From the NCBI GenBank assembly GCA_021783855.1, contig JAJXTL010000024.1, positions 1 to 26,904 on the forward strand: a stretch of 26,904 bases of DNA. The letters run 5' to 3'. A model generated the notes under the pieces. That model had not been told where the DNA came from and did not search any database. It saw only the letters and a list, made by a program, of their open reading frames with translations. This DNA comes from Pseudomonadota bacterium. GTDB lineage: Bacteria > Pseudomonadota > Gammaproteobacteria > Burkholderiales > Gallionellaceae. How positions within the stretch are numbered: position 1 is the first letter of the stretch; each line of letters opens with the position of its first letter. The position numbers were made by a program, and so were the translations under genes. Shown one piece after another: positions 8,167 to 16,034 of this stretch.

Positions 8167-9957
8167 ATGCGCGCCACTTCAACACCCGAACACGACACGC
8201 GCGGCGGCTGGCAGACGCTGCGTTCGCTGATCCCCTATCTGATGGAGTTCAAGGTGCGTGTGGTTTTGGCGATGAGTTTGTTGATCATGGCCAAGCTTGC
8301 CAATGTTTCTGTTCCGCTGATTCTCAAAAAAATCATCGACGCGCTGAATCCATCTCATGCCGTGTTGATGGTGCCGGTGTCGCTGATCGCAGCGTATGGC
8401 CTGTTGCGTTTGATGAGCACGCTGTTCGGCGAATTGCGCGACGCGGTGTTTGCCAAGGTGACGCAACGCGCAATCCGTCGGGTGGCCTTGCAGGTATTCG
8501 AGCATTTGCACAGCCTGAGCCTGCGCTTTCACCTGGACAGGCAGACCGGCGGGGTGTCGCGCGACATTGATCGCGGCACGCGCGGCATCGGGTTTCTGCT
8601 CAATTTCATGCTTTTCAATATATTGCCGACACTGCTGGAGATCGCGCTGGTAGCGGGGATACTGTTGAAAAAATACAGCCCCTGGTTTGCCGGAATTACC
8701 TTCGTCACGCTGGTTTTTTACATCGGCTTTACCCTGTTTGTCACCGAATGGCGGATGGTGATGCGGCGCACCATGAATGATCTGGATTCCCGTGCGAACA
8801 GCCGCGCCATCGACAGCCTGATCAATTACGAAACGGTGAAATATTTCGGCAATGAGCAGTATGAGGCGAACCGCTATGACCACAGTATGGAACACTGGGA
8901 AACGGCAGCGGTGCGCAATCAGGTTTCGATGGCATTTTTGAACGGCGGTCAAAGCGTCATCATTGCAATCGGCATCACGGCACTGATGTGGCTGGCCGCC
9001 GATGAAGTGGTAAAGGGAACGATGACTGTGGGCGATCTGGTACTGGTCAATGTGTTCATGTTGCAGTTGTATATGCCGTTGCATTTTCTGGGTTTCGTGT
9101 ATCGCGAGATACGCCACGCCCTGGCGGATATGGAAAAAATGTTCTGTTTGCTCAAGGAGGACAGGGAAGTTGCGGATGCGCCTGCGGCACCCGCCTTGCA
9201 GCCCGGCCAGGCGTGCGTGCAGTTTGATCATGTCAGCTTTGGCTATAACCCGGACCGCCGTATCCTGTATAACGTGGATTTCACGATTCCTGCCGGGGCG
9301 ACCGTGGCTGTCGTGGGGTCGAGCGGGGCAGGTAAGTCCACCTTGTCGCGTCTGCTGTTCCGTTTTTACGATGTGCAAGACGGGTGTCTGCGCATCAACG
9401 GGCAGGATATACGTGGCGTGACACAGAGCAGCCTGAGAGCGGCGATAGGCATTGTGCCGCAAGACACGGTACTGTTTAACGATACGATCTATTACAATAT
9501 CGCCTATGGCAGGCCGCAGGCCAGCTACGGTGAGGTTATCGCTGCGGCTCAGGCGGCTCATATACACGCGTTCATCGAATCGCTGCCGCAGGGTTACGAT
9601 ACGCAGGTGGGTGAGCGCGGCCTGAAACTGTCAGGCGGCGAGAAGCAGCGCGTGGCGATTGCGCGCGCGATTCTGAAAAATCCGGCGATACTGATTTTTG
9701 ATGAGGCGACCTCGGCGCTGGACTCGAAATCCGAGAAGGCAATTCAGGCAGAATTGCGCAGCATCGCGAAAAATCGCACCACTTTAATCATCGCGCACCG
9801 CCTGTCTACCGTGGTGGATGCCGATCAGATACTGGTGATGGACAAGGGCCGCATTGTCGAACGCGGCACGCATGGCGAACTGCTGATGCGCGGTGGAGTA
9901 TATGAGCAGATGTGGGATCTTCAGAAAAGGGTAGAGCAGGAATTGCCTGTCTTTTGA
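8167..9957 (+). CDS. ATM1/HMT1-type ABC exporter (fused permease-ATPase)
   Basis: A 596-aa half-transporter. An N-terminal six-helix exporter domain (about 30-320) contains NYETVKYFGNEQ, a hallmark of the ATM1/HMT1 group. The ATPase domain (about 350-590) has Walker A GSSGAGKST, signature LSGGEKQR, Walker B ILIFDEATSALD and the switch His in IIAHRLST. It would act as a homodimer in the inner membrane. Relatives export glutathione-linked compounds: mitochondrial Atm1 supports Fe-S cluster assembly, and the bacterial Novosphingobium protein exports metal-glutathione conjugates. Length is normal for the family. It stands alone on this strand, and the endopeptidase gene begins 64 bases after its stop. 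No strong Shine-Dalgarno precedes the ATG. Confidence 0.9.
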   Translation: MRATSTPEHDTRGGWQTLRSLIPYLMEFKVRVVLAMSLLIMAKLANVSVPLILKKIIDALNPSHAVLMVPVSLIAAYGLLRLMSTLFGELRDAVFAKVTQRAIRRVALQVFEHLHSLSLRFHLDRQTGGVSRDIDRGTRGIGFLLNFMLFNILPTLLEIALVAGILLKKYSPWFAGITFVTLVFYIGFTLFVTEWRMVMRRTMNDLDSRANSRAIDSLINYETVKYFGNEQYEANRYDHSMEHWETAAVRNQVSMAFLNGGQSVIIAIGITALMWLAADEVVKGTMTVGDLVLVNVFMLQLYMPLHFLGFVYREIRHALADMEKMFCLLKEDREVADAPAAPALQPGQACVQFDHVSFGYNPDRRILYNVDFTIPAGATVAVVGSSGAGKSTLSRLLFRFYDVQDGCLRINGQDIRGVTQSSLRAAIGIVPQDTVLFNDTIYYNIAYGRPQASYGEVIAAAQAAHIHAFIESLPQGYDTQVGERGLKLSGGEKQRVAIARAILKNPAILIFDEATSALDSKSEKAIQAELRSIAKNRTTLIIAHRLSTVVDADQILVMDKGRIVERGTHGELLMRGGVYEQMWDLQKRVEQELPVF

Positions 9958-10021
9958 TTTGTATTGATTTATTTTTTTTTTGGGGTATTCTTTTGTCCGT
10001 CGGGTTTTGAGTGAGCATAAA

Positions 10022-11050
10022 ATGAAAAAAATACTGTTGATCTGCGTGCTGGCCGGTAGTGCCATGGTTGCGCAGGCAGGTGAAAACGATGGAAATGATG
10101 TCGTTAAACATCATGCCAGACATGTCCATCATGTTAAACACCATACAAAACGCGTCACTGTACGTTACGACAGGCATGCCGTTCATCATCGAGTTGCCGC
10201 AGTTAAAAACACCGTTGAGCCGCTTGCCGGTGGTGTCGCGGCGAAGTTCGATACCGAACTGGCGTCATTTCATCCTGCTTCGAGCCCAAGGCTGCTGTCG
10301 TCCATTGCCCTGATTTATGATGAACAAACGCAAAGTCCGCTTTATACAAAAAATCCTGATGCCGTCACACCGATCGCTTCGATCACCAAGCTGATGACGG
10401 CGATGGTGGTGCTCGATTCCAACCCGGATCTGAATGAAGAAATCAGCGTGGCGGAAGCGGATCAGGATACGTTGAAGGGCACGCACTCACGTTTGGGCGT
10501 AGGGACGACCTTCGTTCGCAGCGAGATGCTCAAGCTCGCGCTGATGTCATCGGAAAATCGTGCCGCATCGGCACTGGCGCGCAGTTATCCGGGCGGAACC
10601 GCGGCGGCCGTGGCGGCGATGAATGCCAAGGCGCGCGAGTTGGGCATGCTGCACACCACCTTTCGCGATCCTACCGGTTTGAATAGCGCCAATGTTTCAA
10701 CTGCCCGCGATCTGGTCAAGATGGTTACCGCCGCACGAAATTACAAGTTGATACACCAGTTTACAACCACGGCTACGCATTCTGTTGAGGGACAGCGCGG
10801 GCGGGAGTTGCGCTTCAACAATACCAACCCGCTGGTGAAAAATGCTTCATGGGAAATCGGTCTCTCCAAGACGGGTTTTATCAACGAGGCGGGCCGTTGC
10901 CTGGTCATGCAGGTGCAAATTCGCCAGCGTCCGGTCATCATCGTGTTGCTTGATTCAGTGGGAAAAAGCACCCGTATAGGCGATGCGAATCGCGTCAAGA
11001 AATGGATGGAAAGCACCAATGCGCAAGGACGTCTCGCGCGACGCGGTTAA
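10022..11050 (+). CDS. pbpG: D-alanyl-D-alanine endopeptidase (PBP7/8, peptidase S11)
   Basis: 342 aa from the ATG at 10022, chosen because a signal peptide (MKKILLICVLAGSAMVAQA) begins there and GAGTGAG lies upstream. The penicilloyl-serine transferase motifs are intact: S120-I-T-K123, S177-E-N179 and K283-T-G285. In E. coli PBP7 cuts D-Ala-meso-DAP crosslinks between peptidoglycan strands in the periplasm. Between signal peptide and catalytic domain lies an unusual segment (residues 30-56) with ten His in 27 residues, rich also in Arg and Lys. It is not part of the catalytic fold and could bind metal. The gene is probably transcribed alone. Confidence 0.9.
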   Translation: MKKILLICVLAGSAMVAQAGENDGNDVVKHHARHVHHVKHHTKRVTVRYDRHAVHHRVAAVKNTVEPLAGGVAAKFDTELASFHPASSPRLLSSIALIYDEQTQSPLYTKNPDAVTPIASITKLMTAMVVLDSNPDLNEEISVAEADQDTLKGTHSRLGVGTTFVRSEMLKLALMSSENRAASALARSYPGGTAAAVAAMNAKARELGMLHTTFRDPTGLNSANVSTARDLVKMVTAARNYKLIHQFTTTATHSVEGQRGRELRFNNTNPLVKNASWEIGLSKTGFINEAGRCLVMQVQIRQRPVIIVLLDSVGKSTRIGDANRVKKWMESTNAQGRLARRG

Positions 11051-11166
11051 ATTATGCGGTGGTCGATTACCGCCCTTCGTTTTTTTGCGAGATTTTTGAG
11101 CGCCGGATGTGGCAAGGGCGTGCAACAATATTCTATGCACGATAGAAATAAACTGGAACAGCTTTT

Positions 11167-12135
11167 ATGGCGAAGAGATTAAGCAAATTGAAGGTGCTGG
11201 TTGTCGAAGACAGCAAAGTGGCGCTCAAGGCGATTTCCGGTTACATAGAAGAGCTTGGCGTCCATCCGTTGCTTGCCGAAAATGGTCATGATGCAATCGA
11301 TATCTATAACCGTGAGCGGCCCGACATTGTACTGCTCGACATTATTTTGCCTGACACTGACGGTTATGAAGTCGCCAAGGAAATTCGCAGGTTGCAGGGC
11401 AAGGATGAATGGACGGCGATCATCTTTCTCTCCGTCATGTCCAAGGATGAAGATCTGGTGCGGGGTATCGAGGTAGGCGGGGATGACTACATCATGAAGC
11501 CGGTAGGCTCGGTGGTCGTTCAAGCCAAGGTGCGTGCGATGTATCGCCTGGTGCAGATGCAGCGTGCGCTGGTTAAACTGGCAGGACAGTTGAATGATGC
11601 AAATCTGGAGTTGCAGCGGCTCTCGATGATGGACGGGCTGACCGGGATTGCCAATCGCCGCATGTTCGATATGTCGCTGGCGCGGGAATGGCGGCGCTGC
11701 ATGCGGCTCAAGAAACCGCTCTCTGTCGTGATGCTGGATGTGGATTATTTCAAGAAATACAATGACCGCTATGGGCATCAGGAGGGGGATGACTGTTTGA
11801 AAGCGGTGGCCCAGGCGGTGCAGCACTCGGCGCCGCGTCCCGGCGATCTGGTGGCACGCTATGGCGGCGAGGAATTCGTCATGATACTCAGCGACACGGA
11901 CGAAGTCGGCGCAAACTGGGTGGCCAACCGCATCCGCCAGCAGGTATCCGCGCTGAACTTGCTGCATGCAGATGCCGCGCATGGTCATGTGACCGTGAGT
12001 TGCGGTGTTTCCAGTGTGATACCCAGCCAGGAGCTGACCGTTGAAATGCTGGTCAAGTCGGCGGATAACGCGCTTTATCTTTCCAAAAATCAGGGGCGCA
12101 ATACCGTCACCTTTCTGAATTACGGACAGATATAG
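11167..12135 (+). CDS. Response regulator-diguanylate cyclase (REC-GGDEF)
   Basis: A 322-aa soluble protein. The REC domain (about 8-125) has acidic residues E14 and D15, phospho-acceptor D58 (in VLLDIILPD) and K111-P112. A helical linker (about 126-152) leads to the GGDEF domain (about 153-318). The active site is GGEEF (233-237), and the inhibitory I-site R224-P-G-D227 lies five residues before it, so the cyclase should be active and product-inhibited. It converts two GTP to c-di-GMP when the REC domain is phosphorylated. The architecture is PleD/WspR-like with one receiver. No histidine kinase is adjacent. It may feed the c-di-GMP-controlled polysaccharide system upstream, but that is inference from proximity. 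Confidence 0.92.
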   Translation: MAKRLSKLKVLVVEDSKVALKAISGYIEELGVHPLLAENGHDAIDIYNRERPDIVLLDIILPDTDGYEVAKEIRRLQGKDEWTAIIFLSVMSKDEDLVRGIEVGGDDYIMKPVGSVVVQAKVRAMYRLVQMQRALVKLAGQLNDANLELQRLSMMDGLTGIANRRMFDMSLAREWRRCMRLKKPLSVVMLDVDYFKKYNDRYGHQEGDDCLKAVAQAVQHSAPRPGDLVARYGGEEFVMILSDTDEVGANWVANRIRQQVSALNLLHADAAHGHVTVSCGVSSVIPSQELTVEMLVKSADNALYLSKNQGRNTVTFLNYGQI

Positions 12136-12216
12136 CCGCGTGGGCAGTGGCGCACTTTTTACGGGTGAACCGCGCGCTATGTATTGCTAAAACAGCTCGA
12201 TTCTTATCCCAGTCCT

Positions 12217-13083
12217 TCAATTTAACCCGAGGTCTGCGCCCGAACCCGCTGCTTGATTCAATAATCTCGTAGACCAACCGTCCAGGCTCAAGGTCAAACA
12301 TTTTGCGCTGCCGCCAGACTTCATAAATTCAGACAGCGGTGTTTGCAAAACCGAAAAACCGACATCGACCAATATTGTTTTCAGGCGGGGTGTCGTCTGA
12401 TTCAAAATGATCACTTTGTCTACACAAACCGCATTTGCGCAGAATTGCAGCCCCTCTTCCGGCGTCAATGAAATCAGTTTGTCGCCGAAGCTGTGCGCGA
12501 TGAGTTGACAGGAATCTTCATCGAAGGCTGTCGGCAGGAAAAGCGCGTACCCATCCGGCAGCGGACAGAAGCAGGTATCCAGATGATAAAATTTGGGATC
12601 AACCAGCTTGAGCGGGAGTATGGGCGTCGCAATGTATTGTGCAAGATGCGCCTTTATCGTATCGTCCGAACGTGGGCCGTAGCCAACCCAGAGCCGTCCG
12701 GAAGAGTCGAACAGTGCATCGCCGGCACCTTCAAAAATTGCACCTTCAGGCAAGTCAATACAGACCCAACCTGCATCTTCGAACCAGGCACGATTGATGA
12801 TCTTTTCGCCCTGCCGCTGCGGATGTTTGAAGCTGGAAAGAATGAATTTCTTTTCCCTTGTCAAGGGCAGGCCTGCATTCGCGGTAAAAACGAGATCCGG
12901 CCATAACGGGCTGCCGTGCATCAGCTTAATCTCTGCCAAAGAGGAGAGCAAGTCAAAAAGTCTGCGCCATTGCGCCACTGCCAACTCAATTGATATGCGC
13001 CCTGTTTGATGCCGCATCCAGGGATTGATTTCGTAATTGATCGAGAAGGTTTCAGGCGTGCACATCAGCAGTGTTTCTGACAT
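12217..13083 (-). CDS. Arginine deiminase/dimethylargininase-superfamily hydrolase
   Basis: 288 aa from the ATG at 13083, which has AAGGA seven bases upstream. An in-frame extension to 13155 lacks such a site. Guanidino-modifying enzyme motifs are in order: DLVFTAN (63-69), FEGAGD (117-122), YHLDTCFCPL with catalytic H167, and GGSAKC with the nucleophile C262. The family attacks guanidino groups through a thiouronium intermediate. Possible reactions are arginine to citrulline, arginine to ornithine (ArgZ/AgrE-like), dimethylarginine hydrolysis or citrulline hydrolysis (CtlX-like), and the sequence does not decide between them. It is convergent with the diguanylate cyclase gene and appears monocistronic and cytoplasmic. 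Confidence 0.82.
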   Translation of the reverse strand: MSETLLMCTPETFSINYEINPWMRHQTGRISIELAVAQWRRLFDLLSSLAEIKLMHGSPLWPDLVFTANAGLPLTREKKFILSSFKHPQRQGEKIINRAWFEDAGWVCIDLPEGAIFEGAGDALFDSSGRLWVGYGPRSDDTIKAHLAQYIATPILPLKLVDPKFYHLDTCFCPLPDGYALFLPTAFDEDSCQLIAHSFGDKLISLTPEEGLQFCANAVCVDKVIILNQTTPRLKTILVDVGFSVLQTPLSEFMKSGGSAKCLTLSLDGWSTRLLNQAAGSGADLGLN

Positions 13084-13376
13084 CAGTAATCCTTGTGGGT
13101 AGTCGCTTGCCTGTTGTCGGGGTGTCGGCATTGTGCGGAAGGGGGTGTGCTTCAACGGGCTCTTTTTTCCAAAAAGTCTCGCTTTGCAAGACAGCTCGCC
13201 AGCGGGTTTGATACCTGTGCTTCTGTTTGCTGCAGGTCGCGCAGTGATTGGGGTGCGAACTTGCCGCGCGGGAAAGAGCTAAGCGAGAGTTGGATGGTTG
13301 AAACAGGAAAATAATCCTCTCATACGTCTGGGATTTTCATCAGAATGCGGATTTCCTGATCTGAATTTTTTACATG
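13084..13376. other. Intergenic stretch without recognised gene
   Basis: Nearly 300 bases between the hydrolase start and the small lipoprotein stop, both on the minus strand. It must contain the hydrolase promoter. Short frames cross it on the plus strand but have no ribosome-binding site or recognisable product. Confidence 0.5.
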
Positions 13377-13562
13377 CTACCGTCGATCCCCGTTTTCTCC
13401 TCCACGGTCACCGCCATGGCCGCCCCCTCGATAGTCGTCACCGCCCCGGCCACCCCCTCGGTAGTCGCCACCACCCCATCCTTCACCAGGGAAAACACAG
13501 CCTGATAGTAAGATCATCAGTATAGAAATCGTTGCTACCGAAAACTTAAATGAATTTTTCAT
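13377..13562 (-). CDS. Small glycine-rich lipoprotein
   Basis: A 61-aa precursor. A lipoprotein signal peptide ends in the lipobox LLSGC, so the mature protein would be a lipid-anchored peptide of about 40 residues starting at Cys22. It consists largely of imperfect repeats of GGGDYRGGGRGGD type (Gly, Asp, Arg, Tyr, His). AGGAG lies seven bases before the ATG, which strongly supports expression. I know no function for it. The low-complexity tail is probably disordered and exposed at the envelope. The coding DNA shows matching tandem repeats (about 13390-13490). It has no operon partner. Confidence 0.75.
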   Translation of the reverse strand: MKNSFKFSVATISILMILLSGCVFPGEGWGGGDYRGGGRGGDDYRGGGHGGDRGGENGDRR

Positions 13563-13806
13563 TGTACAGCTCCTTTTAGTTTGAGTTGCCTATCGTTTTT
13601 GCCATACCCGTTCGGGACACCGATCGGTAATACTGAACGTTCGCGCAATGCGCCTCTGTTCGTTACCGCACTTAGATCTGTCTATGGATGTGCCATGGAG
13701 AACTGAGTAATGTTCTCAAGAGTTTTGACTGTTTGAGTCTGGCGGGTGCCGCCTCTGGTGTCGCCCGACTTGCCGGAATGATGGGCTGTCGCGACGATAT
13801 TCATGC

Positions 13807-14382
13807 CTAAAAATACGCTCGCACGTTGTTGATGGTGGTTTGCGACCATTCTTTGCTGCCCGGATTAATGTTGTGAAACCGCTTGGTCGAGCCGACCCTG
13901 CACGAGAATTTTTTGTAGTTGCAGCCATCGAGCACAACAAACTGATAGGTAAGTGCTGGTGGGTTTCTGTCATCCTCAAAATAATTTTCGGGCACCGATA
14001 CAGTCACTTCGTTGCTCCGGTCATAGGTTATTATCACCTGTTGTATGCCGTATTCAGACGCTGTCTGCCCGGCGATTGCGATGCATCGCGAGGAATCGAT
14101 ATGCTGAAAAACGCTTCCGGCACCCGCAAACCGCATGTACGGATTGATATTGTAGCGCCCCTGCTTGCGCTCAGTTTCGCCAAGAACCATCGGGTCAATC
14201 TCGTGCTTTTGATTGTTTGTATCGATGATGATCAGGCTGCATGTCATGGAAAAGCTGGCGGCTTTACCCAAAAGCACCGGCAATTTCAGAACCAGCCCGT
14301 CGGCTGGAGATGCGAAAACATGGGCAGATATAGCTAAGGCTGCGGCAACCAGCGGCATGGTTACAAGAGCACGTCTGTTCAT
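13807..14382 (-). CDS. Secreted protein of unknown function with four cysteines
   Basis: 191 aa. An N-terminal signal peptide ends about residue 25 (HVFA-SP), and an AGGGGAAG ribosome-binding site precedes the ATG. The mature part is beta-rich by eye and has exactly four Cys (48, 100, 154, 161), consistent with two disulfides in the periplasm or outside the cell. I recognise no family. Transcription is probably independent. It is flanked at a distance by two inverted copies of the 11-mer CGTTACCGCAC (about 13663 and 14563). Confidence 0.75.
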   Translation of the reverse strand: MNRRALVTMPLVAAALAISAHVFASPADGLVLKLPVLLGKAASFSMTCSLIIIDTNNQKHEIDPMVLGETERKQGRYNINPYMRFAGAGSVFQHIDSSRCIAIAGQTASEYGIQQVIITYDRSNEVTVSVPENYFEDDRNPPALTYQFVVLDGCNYKKFSCRVGSTKRFHNINPGSKEWSQTTINNVRAYF

Positions 14383-14739
14383 GATCTTCCCCTTTTTTTC
14401 GCTTACCAGGCAGGCAGCTTATGATTTTTTTGTGGTATTCATGGTCTGCACTTTTTTTAAGTGCATCCTGAAATGCAAATCATCTTACAGTCTTTTAAAA
14501 GTATCTGTTTGCTAGCGCACATAGTGCAAGCCGAGATGCCTGTGATCCCGATTGTCAATTTGTGCGGTAACGCACTGATAACAGCATGTTGAGTCGCGTA
14601 TATTTCTGTCGGAATCAATTGGGAATTCAACAACCACAGACAATTTCAGCCTCATGGATAGCGAAACAACATGCTTATCACAGCCGGTGGCGGGACTGAT
14701 TCAACTGGGTTTACGCATCACAGATATTTGGAGAATTAA
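14383..14739. other. Divergent intergenic region
   Basis: 357 bases between two divergently oriented genes, presumably holding both promoters. It includes the small palindrome GTGCGGTAACGCAC (14562-14575), whose 11-base core recurs in inverted orientation near 13663. No coding frame or RNA gene is apparent. Confidence 0.45.
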
Positions 14740-15096
14740 ATGTTGAATGAATATAAAAGATCCGGCGCCGCGTTGTTTATTCGAAAGATCATGCTGAACA
14801 TGAAGATAATGAAGGTTGAGTTGAACGAGCACCGATATTATCTTGAGAGAAATGTCGAGCAGAGAACCGAGCATTTGTTGAAGCATATAGCAGTGCTGGA
14901 ATCCTGTAATGCTGCGTTGTGCGACAAGCTTGCCCTGGTTCAAAGGGATCATGCCGCACTACAGCCAGCATTGCCCGGGAAAGATGCAGAGCCAAAAGAT
15001 CGTAGGCTTAAGTTATATGTGATGAATAATCAATCACAAGAACTGATCGGTTCGAGCGTGCAAGACATCCTGGATACGCAAGCTGCTGCAGCCTGA
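14740..15096 (+). CDS. Hypothetical protein with coiled-coil segment
   Basis: 118 aa. GGAG stands seven bases before the ATG. The N-terminal half is basic and amphipathic. A heptad-like stretch around residues 30-70 (for example LERNVEQRTEHLLKHIAVLE) predicts a coiled coil, resembling the linkers next to sensor or chemotaxis domains, but no catalytic domain follows. It has no signal peptide or membrane helix. It could be a free-standing small protein or the remnant of a longer signalling gene. Its 3' end is overlapped antisense by another short ORF. Confidence 0.5.
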   Translation: MLNEYKRSGAALFIRKIMLNMKIMKVELNEHRYYLERNVEQRTEHLLKHIAVLESCNAALCDKLALVQRDHAALQPALPGKDAEPKDRRLKLYVMNNQSQELIGSSVQDILDTQAAAA

Positions 15097-15220
15097 ACTG
15101 TGGCGCCAACAGGCGATCAGCCATGAACGGCAGGGCCAGCGGCACGACCCACTTGCCGAAGCCGAAGGCCTGTAACGCATCGCCGAGCAGAAGCCAGGCA
15201 TACGTTGATATGCCAGTCAT
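15008..15220 (-). CDS. Possible short membrane-like ORF, doubtful
   Basis: A 70-aa ORF with a hydrophobic N-terminal half (AWLLLGDALQAFGFGKWVV...) and AAAGGA eight bases before its ATG. The last 30 codons lie antisense to the preceding ORF, so at least one of the two is likely wrong at its end. It may be a fragment of a larger membrane protein cut by rearrangement next to the toxin-antitoxin block. No family recognised. Confidence 0.25.
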   Translation of the reverse strand: MTGISTYAWLLLGDALQAFGFGKWVVPLALPFMADRLLAPQFRLQQLAYPGCLARSNRSVLVIDYSSHIT

Positions 15221-15314
15221 TCGGGCGATCCTTTCAATCCGTGAACAGGATGTGTGACGGGGTCTGCGCCCGGCGTGGAATTAACCGGCGCGCTAATTTT
15301 GGCGATTTGTTAAT

Positions 15315-15578
15315 TTAAAAAACAAGGTGACGCGACCGGTTCGGCGGCGGGTTAGAAGCGGAATTTTCAAGGCGTTCGGCTAGCCACACCTTGATAATTG
15401 ACTGTCGGGTAATGCCGAGTTTTCCGGCTTCTCTATCCAGAGATTCAACCATCCAGGCAGGAAAATCGACATTGACGCGTTTTGGATTCAGCAATACTCG
15501 TTTTGCTTTGGTTAAGTCCAATGATGCGGTAATGTCTGCACCTTCATCAAATTGATTGTCGAATGTTTTAGCTTTCAT
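15315..15578 (-). CDS. BrnA/CopG-family antitoxin
   Basis: An 87-aa protein. The core PKRVNVDFPAWMVESLDREA followed by KLGITRQSIIKVWLAERLE is the ribbon-helix-helix DNA-binding unit seen in CopG-type antitoxins that pair with BrnT toxins. It would neutralise the toxin and repress the operon. The gene overlaps the preceding ORF by 11 bp, as in brnTA operons. The last 16 residues (rich in Asn, Pro and Arg) do not look like the family. The upstream partner is not a complete BrnT, so this antitoxin may be orphaned. Confidence 0.82.
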   Translation of the reverse strand: MKAKTFDNQFDEGADITASLDLTKAKRVLLNPKRVNVDFPAWMVESLDREAGKLGITRQSIIKVWLAERLENSASNPPPNRSRHLVF

Positions 15579-15795
15579 ATAGTGTTACCTCCTCAGCTTG
15601 TGATCGGCGAACAGAAATAAGCCGTATATTTTCACCCCGGTAGGTGAGAACGGCGGACCAGTGCTTCCCGTTGATAAGTCCGATTACCAGAAAACGTGGC
15701 TCGTCTTCGGTTTTTGCCGGGCCAGCTTGTTCGCTGTAAAAATCCAGAGCATTGGCAATATCATGCTCCGCTCCAGGGTGGAGCGAGTAGGTCAT
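15568..15795 (-). CDS. Chimeric toxin ORF: ParE/RelE N-terminus joined to BrnT C-terminus
   Basis: 75 aa. Residues 1-27 (MTYSLHPGAEHDIANALDFY and following) match the start of RelE/ParE-superfamily toxins. Residues 28-75 (TEDEPRFLVIGLINGKHW, then TYRGENIRLISVRRSQAEEV and a YES-type end) match the C-terminal two thirds of BrnT ribonucleases. The join is in frame near 15712-15717. Both parental folds lose parts: ParE loses its core and C-terminus, BrnT its N-terminal third. The product is probably inactive or altered, but the reading frame is intact. Its ATG overlaps the upstream antitoxin stop (ATGA), the arrangement of a ParE module. Its 3' end overlaps a BrnA-type antitoxin, the arrangement of brnTA. 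A deletion between two adjacent modules would explain all of this. Confidence 0.7.
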   Translation of the reverse strand: MTYSLHPGAEHDIANALDFYSEQAGPAKTEDEPRFLVIGLINGKHWSAVLTYRGENIRLISVRRSQAEEVTLYES

Positions 15796-16019
15796 CGCGC
15801 AAGTCTTGCTCGAAGTCGGGCGATGGCTTTCTGCCCTGAAACTGCCGAGACTGAACCGGATTCCAGTTCGGATTCCCTGCGATCAGCTTCTCGCTCCCAC
15901 GCTTCCTCGACTTCGGGGTCTGAATCAAAGCTGGCGATCAGCCTTTCAAGCAGATGTGGTCGTTCGAGAGGAGGTAGCTGTAGGACTTCAGCTTCCAAGA
16001 CTTCCAGATTTATGCTCAT
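15792..16019 (-). CDS. Addiction-module antitoxin of the PF09720 type
   Basis: 75 aa. It matches the short antitoxins annotated as addiction module component (TIGR02574/PF09720): LEVLEAEVLQLPPLERPHLL, then a Trp-containing acidic helix (EVEEAWEREADRRE) and a basic C-terminus. GGAGG sits five to six bases before the ATG. These antitoxins normally precede a ParE/RelE toxin with a few bases of overlap, as here, but the next ORF keeps only the toxin's first 27 residues. It is the first gene after attC, so it belongs to the second cassette position. Confidence 0.8.
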   Translation of the reverse strand: MSINLEVLEAEVLQLPPLERPHLLERLIASFDSDPEVEEAWEREADRRESELESGSVSAVSGQKAIARLRARLAR

Positions 16020-16034
16020 ACTGACCTCCGGTAC

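Noticed and set aside
8179..9567. A 462-codon open frame antisense to the ABC exporter
   Set aside because: It lies entirely over a gene with complete ABC motifs, is rich in His/Gln/Arg typical of antisense frames, and has no recognisable domain.
11051..11166. Gap between pbpG and the diguanylate cyclase searched for a small RNA or terminator
   Set aside because: No stem followed by a T-run and no recognised RNA motif; only ordinary promoter-like AT content.
13390..13490. Tandem short repeats considered as a CRISPR array
   Set aside because: The repeats are the codons of a Gly-rich lipoprotein, with irregular spacing, no unique spacers and no cas genes.
15285..15343. Second attC after the toxin-antitoxin block
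   Set aside because: Complementary arms exist (AACCGG...CCGGTT), but there is no proper GTTRRRY core and the outer RYYYAAC is not evident. It could equally be a terminator-like hairpin.
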